Shown here: positions 1-10,019 of the stretch, one piece after another | Layout: the number at the start of each line of letters is the position of its first letter | Position numbering within the stretch: position 1 is the stretch's first letter | Assembly: GCA_011947345.1 (NCBI GenBank) | Contig: JAAVTG010000670.1 | Span: 496,001-560,000, forward strand | Source: Phytophthora quininea | Taxonomy: Eukaryota > Oomycota > Peronosporomycetes > Peronosporales > Peronosporaceae | Direction of reading: 5' to 3' | Length of the DNA stretch: 64,000 bases | The notes under the pieces: model-generated | Database searches by the model: none | What the model was told of the DNA's origin: nothing | The model's input: only the letters and a program-made list of their open reading frames with translations | Translations under genes and position numbers: made by a program

Positions 1-1941
1 GCGATCGACTCACTGAAGTCCCTTGGTCGCCACCAGACTTGCTTATTGGTGAGTTTTCATCATCGTCCAGCAGCACCCCTTGATCCCCAAGACCACGTTT
101 GTAGATACTGTGCAGCTCAGTCACAGACAGCATTTCAGAGTCGGCTGCAGCAATACTTGAATATGAACTTGCGACGTCTAGGTGATCCGATTCGTTGGTG
201 TTTTCTATGAGTTGTTTTTCTTGGTCCGTGGCGCGTTTGATCTCGTTCAAGATTTTCTCCTCCTCTTTTCGCTCTTTGTCTTCATAAGACTTGCGTCGAA
301 GTTGAATCTCTTCACCAGCCATCTCGCTTGGATCGGCAGTAGGCTGGATATCAAACGCAAACTCATCGTCTTCACCATCTGCAGAAGCTTCATCTCCTCG
401 ACCAGGGTATTCACTAGCATTTGTCGCTACCGAAAACGTCAAATCCGTCGACAATTCCAGCTCCTTTTCAAATTCTCGCTCGTCCGGAAATGCTGGCCCG
501 CTAGGCAGCGTGTATCCGCCATCATCTCCAACATCGTCTACGCTGTGGGCCCCATCGTTTTGCTTCCGCATGCTTTGATATGAAATGCCAAATGCATCTG
601 GACTAGAACTTCCACCAACGACTTTGTGAAAGTCCGAAAAGGTTCCACTGGGCTCTAACGTTGTCACGTGGGCGACTCGGACTTCCTCTTGAAGGGATAC
701 GTCGATGAAGCCTTCCGTTTTTGTGGCTGGTAGCGCCTTCAATAATGCGTTGTCTGCGGTAGAGGCATTGCTATCCACAGCTTTAGTTGAAAGGGACTGT
801 TGCTCAACAGTGAGGGTACGCTGCTGCTTCCCCTCAACCTGGAGAGTACTCACCACTGCAGCGTCTACCTCTAGTACGTCTTCGTCGTCATCGGAATCAT
901 TCAAACGAAGAGGTGGTGTTATGGAAACACTCTCGTCGTCTTCCTCGCCTAGCGAGTCGTCGGAATCGTTGTCGTCCTCAACAGGGTTCATTGTACCTGT
1001 AACCACAGGAATCGACACTGGTGCTGGTGGCGGCAAATTCGCTGGCGGTGGTATTGTTTCATCGTCAAGTGAAGCGATCGAAGTATCTTTCACCATGTTG
1101 GAGCTTGCTTGGCAGTCAGCACTCGCATCTGCTATCTCTGAGTTCACAGCATCGGTTTCTTTTGGTGAAAATTGTTCCTGTTTGGGTAGCTCGACGTCGG
1201 CTTTCGGGGATAGATTTTTACGCTCTGGTTCCCCTTGAACTGCTGTATGAGCGTTACCCAGTTCTTCTTGAGGTGGTCCTGCGTCATCAGAACTTGCTGC
1301 GAGATCAAGAACTGCGTCGACGATATCAACACCTGACGGCAGCTCCTCGGAGAGCGACTCGTTTCTACGTTCAACCTCATCAACGATTCCACCTGCGTCT
1401 ACAGGGAGAATTAGCCTGCAACATATTACCAAGCATTTCTGACGGCGTACTAGTCTCTGACTCAGGCATGGAAGTGGAGTCGTGGAATTCTTCTCCGTGG
1501 ACGTCGTCATCTACAGCAGTGAAATTAATCTCCGCATGACTTTATTCCGCAGTAAGTGGCGATTGCCCACGAACCGTCGAGGTTGGTGACAGCGTCCAGC
1601 TGGCTTAGGATGCCTTCTGCGGTCAGGTCTCCGCCCTGGTCGCCCTCGACCGCGTCTGTATCAAAGAACTCTGCGTCTGCTGCCGAGTAGCATCGACGTC
1701 GGGTTAGATCCTTCTGCTAGTCGTACCAAGGAATTTTCTGTGGCCCGACCTTCGTCCTCCTCGACGTCGTTCAGCAAGTCTACAAGTGCAGCACCACACA
1801 GTCAGCCACGCGAATGATTAACCATCTCGTCTCTCCGCGCACCGTCCAGCACTTCCACGTCCGACAGCCCCGTTGCTTCCATCTTCTTGAGCTCCTTATT
1901 GGCAAGTGAGCCGTAACAGCTTCAACAACCGCTGCAGCCAT
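1..1941 (-). pseudogene. Acidic, serine-rich protein of unknown function, disrupted in its 5' part; runs off the left edge
   Basis: Read on the minus strand, positions about 1395 down to 1 form one unbroken frame of roughly 465 codons. It is rich in Asp, Glu, Ser and Pro, with short acidic runs near 950 and a charged Lys/Glu stretch near 250. No domain is recognised. The likely start is the ATG at 1941, 56 bases from the divergent IMP1-like gene. Between 1941 and 1395 the same compositional style continues but in changing frames, with shifts near 1905, 1690, 1530 and 1395 and an in-frame TGA near 1803. Each shift fits one extra base or two missing bases, unlike the one-base losses elsewhere in the window. 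It is either a decaying gene or a poorly sequenced one. The minus-strand coding sense is well supported; function is unknown. Confidence 0.55.
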
Positions 1942-1996
1942 GCTTTATCGCAGTATTTATCCCGATCGATAGAAATACAAGCCACACCGACAAGCC

Positions 1997-2566
1997 ATGC
2001 CCGTGCAGGCGCTGCGCGACGTGGGCGTGGTGCTCTCGTGCTTCGCGCGCTTCGGGGGCGTGGCCTACTGCCTCATGCAGGCGGCCGACACCATCAAGTG
2101 CGTGGGGCCGTCCATGCTGCCCACGCTCAACCGCGACGGAGACATCGTGCTGCTGGACAAACTCTCTCCCAAGCTCTGGCCGCTGCAGCCCGGCGAGGTG
2201 GTGATCGCCAAGAGCATGTCCAACCCGCGGCAGACCGTGTGCAAGCGCATCATCGCCCAGGAGGGAGACACGGTGTGCGTGCGCCCCAGGTATTCCTCCT
2301 CGGAGGTCGAGTTCCACCGGATCCCAAAGGGCCACGTCTGGCTCGAGGGCGACAACAAGTACGACTCGCACGACTCGAGATACTACGGACCGGTGCCTTA
2401 CGCTCTGCTGCAGGGAAGAGTGCTCATGAGGGTGAGTCTGTGTTGTGGGGTGATTGGTGGGGGGTACGTGTTGATGGTGGTGGTGATTGTGTTGTAGATC
2501 TGGCCGATCAACCAGGTCAAGCGGATCCAGAAAGAAGTCGCTCCGCAAGCCTTCCGAGAGAGGTAG
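1997..2566 (+). CDS. IMP1: Mitochondrial inner membrane peptidase, IMP1-like
   Basis: Signal-peptidase family S26 serine protease. In the family, IMP1 removes sorting peptides of inner-membrane and intermembrane-space proteins. The spliced product is 167 residues: exons 1997-2431 and 2498-2566 with a 66-base GT-AG intron that restores the frame into IWPINQVKRIQ. A hydrophobic N-terminal segment precedes the catalytic serine in GPSMLPT. The catalytic lysine is in VCKRIIAQEGDTV. The C-terminal signature GHVWLEGDN..DSHDSR.YGPVP is classical for IMP subunits. IMP1 is preferred over IMP2 because of the GPSMLPTLN motif and the DSR-YGP box. A second family member lies at 4380, consistent with an Imp1/Imp2 heterodimer encoded by near neighbours. 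The 56-base gap to the divergent upstream gene must hold a shared promoter. Confidence 0.9.
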
Positions 2567-3034
2567 AGGGAGGAGGGCGGTAGAAGGAAGGGTGAGGATC
2601 GCTACATGTACGCTCAGCACGATTAAATAGCCCGTGCGTTGCAAATGGACACGGTCGCCTGGTTCGGCTTCAAAAACCAATTGTTTTCATTCCGCTACGC
2701 TACAACTAACGTTGTAATCGCTGTAGCTTACTGCAAAGTGAACAGGACTCTCTTCACGCACACAAAAACGAGGAAATTTGAATGGGAGGCGAGCACGGCG
2801 GATATTTACTCCGTCGGAGCTTGCGGTTCGCAGTCGCAGTCGCGCTCGCTGTTGCTCCACATGAATTGCCGGCGTAGCCGTCATAGCTGCCGTAGCCGTT
2901 TAGATACCCACTCCACCAACACTGACGCCGACACCGCTGCTTTCGTCGTGGTTTGCACCGCGACACGTTTTCGGCGGACACACTTCCACACCGTGCATCC
3001 AACACAGTAACTTAGTTGGAAATATCCACAGCGC
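2567..3034. other. Intergenic stretch with no supported gene
   Basis: No conserved coding signal was found on either strand between the IMP1-like stop and the archaemetzincin stop. Open frames here have composition driven by short GCCGTAG-type and CAGTCG-type near-repeats around 2830-2920 and match no family I recognise. The two flanking genes end tail to tail, so this is 3' flanking sequence. Confidence 0.5.
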
Positions 3035-4352
3035 TCATTGCGATTGAGACCTCAACCATGCCGCGAAACCACCGAACATCCGATCTTCACCCTCAAAACG
3101 CTTGCAAAACGCAAGCAGGGCTTCGTATCGCTTGTCTGACTCTGCTCCAGTCGCCCGTAATACTTTTTCAAGATCAACAGGGCACAGGTACGGCGGCTGC
3201 CGTGCGTCCTCGCTTAGACCGGCGGATCCTTGCATCGAGCACGCATAATAGACGCAGTGGTCTATCCCAAAGCAGTGCCCGAGCTCGTGTGAAGCAGTCT
3301 TGCAATACCGAGACAGCCAGAGCGTAGCGTCAGACTGCTCACAGGCAGTCGAAGCGCTTGCAGCAGCTTGCAATGCCCCAGACGATGGACAAACTTGAGA
3401 TGATTTCCTCACGGTCTTAGCCTTTTTTTTGCCGGCGGACTGTCAGAGGTAGAACCCTTCAAACAGGTGTCAATATACTCCTGACAATGTGATGCCGGCC
3501 AGGCATGTTCCAGCTCAACTTCTTGGTCCGTGTCTAAAGTGGGGTTATATCGTGCCGTGGACACGACTGCCACGCGGCTTCCCCGTATGCTCGTCCGCAG
3601 CAAAACATATCTTCCTCGTCTTCATACAAGTCGTGATCGACGAGGAGCAGCAGCGCGTACGCGTCCTTCGGTAGCAGGGAAATGGCGCCGTCGAGAAGGT
3701 CATCCAAGCTCAGTTGACCGTCGAACACTCCGTCTAGCGATGGGCGTGTTCGGACTCGCACAGATTCCGAGCCGATATTCAGCGCAATATGGGCACCTTT
3801 CGACCGCTTCTTGGTCAGTCGACCATCGTCCCAAGCCTCGAACCGCAGTTTCGACTCCGCCAGCAGCTTGACAGGGACGTTGTAATAGAATGCAGCAACG
3901 TACTCCACCACGTCCTCGTGACGAGGCCTTGGAATTGAGGAGAGCTTCGTTTTCGCATTGGTCTGCGATTTGATCTTGGGTTGGATCCAGTCCTGAACGT
4001 GCTTTATCTCCGCAGCGATGGATGGAGCTGGTACAACGTACACCGTCCTCTTGTCGGGAGTCACTCGGTTCCGCTCCGGCAATTGCAGCCAGGACCGGAC
4101 GCTCTGTGCGTCGTATTTGGGGTCCCATGCCAAGTCGTCGCCCGGGAGGACCAGTGGGCCGGGGAAGGCCAAATGCTCCGACGCGGCGTCTTCGACCGCG
4201 GCCTTAGTCGCTCGGCCTGACGGTCGCGTGGCTGCAACGCGCTGTTGCAGCGTGCGTCTAGTGTACCCCGCCTTCTGCGCGTGGGACGACGGCTCCACTC
4301 GCAGCAGATCGTGCTTGCAGCTCGGCATGGTGAAATTCCACAATGTAGCCAT
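3035..4352 (-). CDS. Archaemetzincin-type zinc metalloprotease (two homopolymer frameshifts)
   Basis: Peptidase family M54 (archaelysin/AMZ). The minus-strand product has the zinc-binding and family signature HELGHCFGIDH followed by Cys residues spaced as in the family's second zinc site (CVYYACSM ... LCPVDLEKV), near the C terminus around 3270-3160. Upstream are matching N-terminal pieces, including YVVPAPSIA and a region ending DHDLYEDEEDMFCCGRAYG. The coding frame breaks twice. One break is at a run of four G near 3580, where one more G restores GGSRVAVVSTARYNP. The other is at a run of eight A near 3425, where one more A joins KKKAKTVRKSS. Both look like undercalled homopolymers, so the gene is probably intact. 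The start at 4352 (MATLWNFTMPSC) lies 27 bases from the divergent IMP2-like start. Substrates are unknown for the family. Confidence 0.85.
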
Positions 4353-4379
4353 GTTGATACCACAAAAGTCTCGACTGGG

Positions 4380-4947
4380 ATGGCGCTGCTGCGGACGGCG
4401 CGCAACGCCGTGCTGATCGTGGGCTGGGCGGGGGCCATCAAGCGCTACGTCGGGGACGTCAACTACGGCATGGGCGTGTCCATGACGCCCTCCATCCCGG
4501 ACGGCTCCTTCATCTTCATCGAGCGGCTCTCGCGGCGGTGGCGAAGCTGGCAGCGCGGCGACCTGGTGCAGCTCTACTCGCCCACGCGCAGCCACGGCGA
4601 GACCATTACCAAGCGCATCCTGGCGCTGGTACAGTGTCCAGCTACTGGAGACTATTGCGGCAGTTAACGGTAGACTCCTGACGACGTTGTTGCTGCAGGA
4701 GGGAGACGTGGTGGAGCTGCAGCCGCGCTTTGACAAGCAGCGGCGGGGCAAGGTGACGGTGCCCAAGGGCCACGTGTGGGTGGAAGGAGACAATCCCACG
4801 TGCTCGGTGGACTCGAGGCATTTCGGGGCCGTACCTGCAGCCATGCTCATCGGGCGACCATTCTGGATTGTACGTTTGCAACGGAGCGAGGAGGATGACA
4901 GACCATTAACGCCCGTTGCTTGGTATTATGTTGCTGCGCAGATCTGA
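4380..4947 (+). CDS. IMP2: Mitochondrial inner membrane peptidase, IMP2-like
   Basis: Second S26-family protease, about 165 residues, exons 4380-4628 and 4699-4947 with a 70-base intron. The catalytic serine is in GVSMTPSIPDG and the catalytic lysine in TITKRILALEGD, a motif completed across the intron. The C-terminal box reads VPKGHVWVEGDNPTCSVDSR with FGAVP. The spacing and the SPTR...KRILALEGD block resemble IMP2 more than IMP1. The last 26 codons after RPFWI may instead be an in-frame 72-base intron (4870-4941, GTACGT...GCAG) leaving a two-codon last exon; both readings use the same stop. Paired with the IMP1-like gene 1.8 kb away, it suggests both catalytic subunits of the inner-membrane peptidase complex are encoded together around an unrelated protease gene. 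Confidence 0.87.
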
Positions 4948-5153
4948 AGAGGACGTTTGTCTGTCGGAAGAGCACCCAGCAGAGTAGATGCTGTAGAACT
5001 GGTGGATACGTTGAAGGTCCGGGTGCCGACGGAATTCTCGTCTGTGAGCCGATACCCGGTAGAGCTATGGCTTTCGTCGCTGTCAAACTCTAATATAAAT
5101 CTGCGGCAATGTGTCCAGTGTCTTCTTCTTACAAATGCTTGGGCTGCTTATCG

Positions 5154-5537
5154 TCATGAGCTGTCTGCTCGCTTGGCGCCACAGTTGGCGCAGAAGTTTG
5201 CCTGCTCGGAAGGGTATGCAGCCTGACACTGCGGACAAATCGTCGGTCGAGGTGCTCGCTTCCTCTCTTTGCTACCTCCTGCCACTGTCTCCTCCTGCCG
5301 CGCCCTCTGCTTGGCCTCGTACACCGAGTGGTAGTAGTCCATCCGCGCCAGCTCCTCCTGTCCGTCCGCCAGCAATGCACGCACTCGGTCCGGGTCCCGC
5401 GTGTTCCTCTCGTCGCGGAACTTCATCTGCACATACGCCTTCATCATCTCGCGCTGCTCCCACTGCGGGCATCTGCGCGCCGAGCGCAGACACTGAGCGT
5501 ACAGCTGCAGCACCGCCCAGCGCTGCTTGCTCGTCAT
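5154..5537 (-). CDS. LYR-motif (Complex1_LYR) protein with C-terminal zinc ribbon
   Basis: 127-residue product, single exon. Residues about 8-75 match the LYR-motif fold: a variant motif LYAQCLRSARRCP followed by an amphipathic helix pair ending in DYYHSVYEAKQ. LYR proteins act in mitochondria as assembly factors or subunits, usually binding acyl carrier protein and helping Fe-S or complex I/II/III assembly. The C-terminal tail has two Cys pairs, CPQC...CANC, spaced like a zinc ribbon, which is not usual for small LYR proteins. The canonical Arg of LYR is replaced by Ala. It is divergent from NDUFB8 with 127 bases between starts, suggesting co-expression with complex I. The fold assignment is from motif reading only; the partner is not known. 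Confidence 0.75.
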   Translation of the reverse strand: MTSKQRWAVLQLYAQCLRSARRCPQWEQREMMKAYVQMKFRDERNTRDPDRVRALLADGQEELARMDYYHSVYEAKQRARQEETVAGGSKERKRAPRPTICPQCQAAYPSEQANFCANCGAKRADSS

Positions 5538-5664
5538 TGTGCTGAGGTTCCGTTGAGAGGGTTACGTTAGGCGGTTACTCGAAACGTATTGGTCGAAAAT
5601 GGTTTTGACCCATTTTCATTTACCCATTCCGGCTGTGCAATTTCAGCCGCAGAACCGAGAGACC
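5538..5664. promoter_or_regulatory. Shared divergent promoter of the LYR protein and NDUFB8
   Basis: The 127 bases between the two divergent ATGs must contain both start regions. There is no TATA-like box, as is common in oomycete promoters. The short pyrimidine-rich patches near 5600-5640 could serve as initiator elements, but no specific site can be assigned. Confidence 0.4.
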
Positions 5665-6131
5665 ATGAGCTCCCGAGCGCTCAGCCACGCCCTCCGCGGA
5701 GGCCTCAGCACCAACGTGCGTCGCCACGCGCTCGCCACGCGCGGCGGACACGCGCACCGCCCGCCACCGCCGCCGTTCGCGCGCATCACGCCGCCCCAGC
5801 AGGCGCTGCACGAGGAGGCGGAGCTGGTCTGGAACGACGGCGTGGCCCCTGAGACGCTCATCGACTTTGACGCGCCGCACATCCCCAAGTACCAGGCGCT
5901 ACGCCACTGGCTGATCGGCCTTGGCGGGTTCGTCACACTCATGGGCGTGGTGACGCTCTACAACCCGGACTCGTGGCGACAGGCGGTGAGGAAATTCGCC
6001 CCCTGCGTTTAACACGAGAGAAGCGAACTGACCTGTATATTCTGTTGCAGTCGAAGCGTGGAGACAGTCTGCCGGACCTCAAGTGGGAACTGGGCGAGGT
6101 GAACGAGCCCGAAGGAGAGATGGACGAGTAA
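5665..6131 (+). CDS. NDUFB8: NADH dehydrogenase (complex I) subunit NDUFB8/ASHI-like
   Basis: Spliced product of 133 residues, exons 5665-5985 and 6051-6131, 65-base intron. The N terminus is a typical mitochondrial presequence, rich in Arg, Ser and Ala with no acidic residues in the first 30. The core matches the ASHI/NDUFB8 pattern: EELVWNDG-like box (AELVWNDGVAPE), then KYQALRHWLIGLGGF and a single transmembrane helix, ending with the family C-terminal block LKWELGEVNEPEGE. NDUFB8 is an accessory subunit in the membrane arm of respiratory complex I. A second complex I subunit gene lies at 12.8-13.1 kb. The chosen ATG gives the presequence; an upstream ATG at 5599 would add 22 residues and weaken it. 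Confidence 0.85.
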
Positions 6132-6667
6132 GGATCTTTGTCAGTGTGGATGAAGAGGCTGCTGTCAGGGAGAGATAACCAGCGCACACAAAAAAAATAA
6201 GAATCGATTTCAATGCACATTTTCCCACCACGGTGAAAAGAATGCAAGCCGCGTCCCAGGTTTATTGCGGGAACGGTAGTTCCAGGCGGAAATCGCAAGC
6301 GCTGTTAAGGATTGGACAGCCAAGTCGATGCCTTTTCGAATCGATCTCGGCGTTGGTGCTCACTTTGCAATTCTCCATCGGCTACGAAAGCTTCTTCGCA
6401 TTGTATCGACAAGGCTCCACCAACCGAGCAGATGCACACGCAAGAAGCCGAAAAAGCTCAACTACGTGGATCCAGCCAGGGATCAGGCAGCGAGCACACT
6501 CGATGGTCTCCAATTCAGTGGATCTTCAATGACTAACAAAACCGAGCAACCCCGCACTACGAGGACGACATTCTTCATACTCTATCGACGGCTGCTGCAG
6601 AACCAACCCCCGATAAAAGCAGCAACTAATCGCTTACTTGTTGAAAAACCTTGATCTCTTCGCAAAA
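6132..6667. other. Intergenic sequence between convergent NDUFB8 and ClpP genes
   Basis: Both flanking genes end here. Open frames in 6233-6654 lack conserved features and overlap each other in different frames, as expected of non-coding sequence. I see no RNA gene, repeat or promoter that can be defended. Confidence 0.5.
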
Positions 6668-7469
6668 CTACTGCTCGGGGGTCGGCTGGATCGGACTCCG
6701 GTTGGCGACGATGGAGTCGATGATGCCAAAGTCCTGCGCCTCCTGCGGGTCCATGAACAGATCACGATCCATGGCCTGCTCGATCACCTTGAGCGGCTTG
6801 CCCGTGTGCGACGCGTAGAGCCCGTTCAACCTGTTCAGAAGCAACACCTCCGTGAGAAGGATGAATCTCCAGTTCATTTCTTCAACTGTCACCCACCTCG
6901 CCCGGAGCTTGATGATCTCCTCGGCCTGAATGGCAATATCACTCGCCATGCCTTGCGCTCCTCCGGACGGCTGGTGAATCATGATCTACTCAACAACACC
7001 CAACAATCATCAACTCATTTCCGCGATCTAAAAGCCAGACACTTTCTCAACTCACACGAGCGTTGGGCAGAGCCGACCGACAGCCGGGGGCCCCCTGCGA
7101 GCAGCAGCGACCCCATGGAAGCGGCCTGGCCCATGCAGAGCGTGTTGACCTTGGGCTGGATGTACTGCATGGTGTCGTAGATGGCCAGGCCGGAGGTCAC
7201 GATGCCCCGGGACTGTTGATGTACATGAAGATGTCCTTCTCCGGGTTCTCCGACTCGAGGAACAGAAGCTGCGCAGACACGAGCGACGCCATGTCGTCGT
7301 TTACAGGGCCGTGTACGAACACGATGCGCTCCTTCAGCAGGCGCGAGTAGATGTCGAACACGCGCTCGCCCCTCGGAGACTGCTCCAGCACCATCGGCAC
7401 CAGCGAGCTCACGGCCGAGTGGACGCCCCGGCGGCCCATAGCTGCTCGCATCGCCCGCTGCATCATCAT
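6668..7469 (-). CDS. CLPP: Mitochondrial ATP-dependent Clp protease proteolytic subunit ClpP
   Basis: Family S14 serine protease. In mitochondria it forms the proteolytic barrel with ClpX. The minus-strand gene has exons about 7469-7056, 6985-6897 and 6830-6668, with introns of 70 and 66 bases. Catalytic Ser is in GQAASMGS, catalytic His in IMIHQPSGG just after intron 1, and the Asp lies in the AMDRD...EAQDFGIID region. A short Arg-rich presequence supports mitochondrial targeting. Two breaks occur in the first exon. Near 7207 a G run is one base short of YINSPGGIVTSG. Near 7088 a G run is two bases short of LLLAGGAPGCR. Both positions are in G/C runs and the rest is well conserved, so sequencing undercalls are likelier than decay. 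Confidence 0.9.
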
Positions 7470-7688
7470 CGAGGATCGATCACCGCAGCTTCAAATGAAA
7501 GCTCACAATCGGGCGGATGCTCTCCCTCGAGTTACGGACCCGGCACTCTTTACAACCAGGGAGAAGCGCCAGGGTCGAGAGGAGGACAACAGCGTCGTCC
7601 TGTAGACGAACGCAACCGAGGCAGACAGACGGACATACACGTGCAATCTAGTACTATTGATCGGGGATCTGTTCGCTGTTCGGCGCGG

Positions 7689-8218
7689 CTACTTGGTCGG
7701 CGGCACGACCTCGTCCAGCGCCTGGTACATGAACTTGGCGAACGTCGGGTCCAGCAGCGCTTTCTCCAGTGTCTTCATCTTGTCCTGGCTGCTGTCAATC
7801 TGGGAAGTCACACCGACAGAAACCACACGGCCTTGTTAGTAGTCTACGTGCAGCCATCCCACACAAACTTTGTCCTCACCTGTGTCAACGCCTGTGTAAT
7901 GGCTGGGTTCTTGAGCATCTGCTTGGTGGCTGCAGACGTTCTCAGCACCTCCATCCGCTCGTCCGTGAGTCTGTGTTGTGGATCCATCTCCTCGTCCTCC
8001 TGCGTCTCCATTGGGGTAGCTGCAACATTCACTGGTGCAGCAGCAGTTGTAGCTGGCGCTGCTTCCTGCGGCTTTTCAGGCGCCACCGCTGGCTCGCATG
8101 GCGTCTCCTTGTGCTTCTTGCAGCACACCAGGCTGCAGTACGGCGCGCGGCACGTCGGGCACTTGTACTTGGTCTCCTCGGCTTGGCACACGACGCAGGG
8201 CGCTGTCATTTTGGCCAA
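7689..8218 (-). CDS. HIT-type zinc-finger protein, ZNHIT3-like
   Basis: 149-residue product, exons 8218-7880 and 7799-7689, 80-base intron. Residues about 8-40 form a zf-HIT domain: CVVCQAEETKYKCPTC...YCSLVCCKKHKETPC. The middle is Ala/Pro-rich, and the C terminus carries a helical region (LRTSAATKQMLKNPAITQAL ... DPTFAKFMYQAL). That order, HIT finger at the N terminus with a LLxNP-type helical tail, is that of ZNHIT3, which in other eukaryotes helps box C/D snoRNP assembly with NUFIP1. It is 176 bases from the divergent mannose-6-phosphate isomerase gene. Assignment to ZNHIT3 rather than another HIT protein rests on length and tail and is moderate. Confidence 0.8.
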
Positions 8219-8394
8219 GGTTGGACAGTTTTGTGATAAAGCATACCGACCATACTGAAATCAAGGTTCTCGGTAAAGTGCGAATAATCCTGCCTGATCC
8301 AACACGATTGCTACAGGGTCGCTGCATAGTAACTGCTGCGACGTCCTGCGCACACTTGGAACCCTTTCCTTGTGGACGAACCTCCCCCAGAGCC

Positions 8395-9917
8395 ATGCAG
8401 GAGCTGCAGTGCGTCGCGCAGACCTACGCGTGGGGCAAGAGCGGCCTCGACAGCTCCGTGGCGCAGCTGAAGGTGGGGTCGATATCTTGTGTCAATCAAT
8501 GACCGAGTGTCTGCTGACTGGTGCGTTGTCTGCTGCAGGACGCTGCTGACAGCTCGTTCCAAGTGGATGCCACCACTTCCTACGCCGAGCTTTGGTAGTG
8601 AAGAATGGCCATACTTTGACACCATTGATACAAACGTGGCTGACTGGCTGACTGTTTGCTGTTGCTGCCTGCCAGGATGGGGACGCACCCGAACGGCCCG
8701 TCGCGAGTGTTGCGCGAGGACGGAGAGCTGCAGCTACTGAGCGACTATATCCGCTTGCACCACTCCAACGAGACGGGGATTTGCCGTGCTTGCACCACTC
8801 CAACGAGACGGGGATTTGCCGTACTTGTTCAAGGTGCTGTCGGTGGCCAAAGCGCTGTCCATCCAGGCCCACCCGGACATCAAGCTGGCACGCGAACTGC
8901 ATGCCAAGTTCCCGCAGATCTACAAGGACCCGAACCACAAGCCGGAGATGACGATCGCACTCACTCGCTTCGAGGCTTTGTGAGTTAGATGGGCTGCGTT
9001 TTGAAATAGTTCGTCTGTATCTAACTACAAACCCTGCATTGAATGCGGACAGGTGCCAGTTCCGCACACTGGATGAAATTGCTGCTCACCTCCAGGAAGT
9101 TCCTGAGCTCCGCGCTCTCGTCGACCCCGAAGGTGCGTGATGTTTAAGGCAAGAAAGGGAACGGTTGAATGTTGCTGACGAAGCTACTGGTGGTAGCTGT
9201 CCAGCGGTTGGTGACCCAACAGGACCAAGCAGCTCTGCGAGAGTTTTTCCGTTGCTTTGTCTACGCCGACGTGGACAAGATCGCAACGCAGTTGCGTACT
9301 CTGCGTACACGCCTCGAGGCAAAGTCGAACCTGAGTGCTCTCGAGAAACTTGTGATCCGACTGGATGACGCCTACCCTGGTGACATCGGCTGCTTTTGCC
9401 CGTTCCTGCTAAACTACGTCACGCTGGAGCCTGGCGAGGCCATGTTCCTGGATGCCAACGAGCCCCACGCGTACTTGTCTGGAGATTGCGTCGAGTGCAT
9501 GGCTTGCTCCGACAATGTTGTTCGCGCGGGTCTCACTCCCAAGTTCATCGACAAGGAGACTCTGTACTCGATGCTAACTTACAACACTGGCATTCCACGC
9601 GTACACCGCGGCGAGATCCAGGGAGATGGCGCTGCGCGGTTGTACACGTCCCCGGTGCCCGAATTTGAAGTCGAGGCTATCGAGCTCAAGCCCCGCCAGC
9701 GTTATGCGCTTCCAGCACGAAAGGGGACTCGATCATGCTTGTAAGTTCAGGTAGCGGGTCTACAGTGGAGCCTTCGGGTGCTGCGGACGGTCGGCTGATG
9801 TCCATGGGCCATGTGTACTACTTGCCAAAGGGCGAGATCCTGGAGATTCAAGGCGGTGAGGAAGGTATCACTACATTCCGCGCCTCGCCAAACGAAAGCC
9901 TAGCGCATAATGCGTAG
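8395..9917 (+). CDS. MPI: Mannose-6-phosphate isomerase (phosphomannose isomerase, type I)
   Basis: Interconverts fructose-6-phosphate and mannose-6-phosphate, feeding GDP-mannose for glycosylation and wall mannans. Exons about 8395-8472, 8539-8594, 8676-8979, 9053-9132 and 9197-9917. Motifs in order: the N-terminal YAWGKSG box, [14 protein letters not shown], the zinc/substrate block [17 protein letters not shown], and the [18 protein letters not shown] metal-site region with the RAGLTPKF block. The frame is broken at three runs of four G: two inside a tandem duplication at 8753-8822, and one near 9722, where one added G gives [13 protein letters not shown]. With those bases added the reading is continuous to TAG at 9917. 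The gene is probably functional, provided the duplicated 12 codons are tolerated. Confidence 0.9.
8753..8822 (+). repeat. Two-copy tandem duplication inside the mannose-6-phosphate isomerase gene
   Basis: A 35-base unit beginning GCTTGCACCACTCC occurs twice, the copies starting at 8753 and 8788 and differing only near their ends. Each copy contains GACGGGGATTTG. If each run of four G is really five, the unit is 36 bases, both frames repair, and the protein has [11 protein letters not shown] repeated in frame just before YLFKVLSV. The extra copy lies in the loop before the conserved core. Confidence 0.85.
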
Positions 9918-10019
9918 TAGCCAAGTCAGCGCACAATGGAGCTTTACATGACAAAGGCTCAAGACAATATTGCTATCATCATGCGTTTGCACACTTATCG
10001 TCACTTATGCAGACTTGCG

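Noticed and set aside
705..1539. Plus-strand serine- and leucine-rich ORFs at the left edge
   Set aside because: They are complements of an acidic minus-strand coding frame; Ser-rich plus-strand sequence is the expected mirror of Asp/Glu codons.
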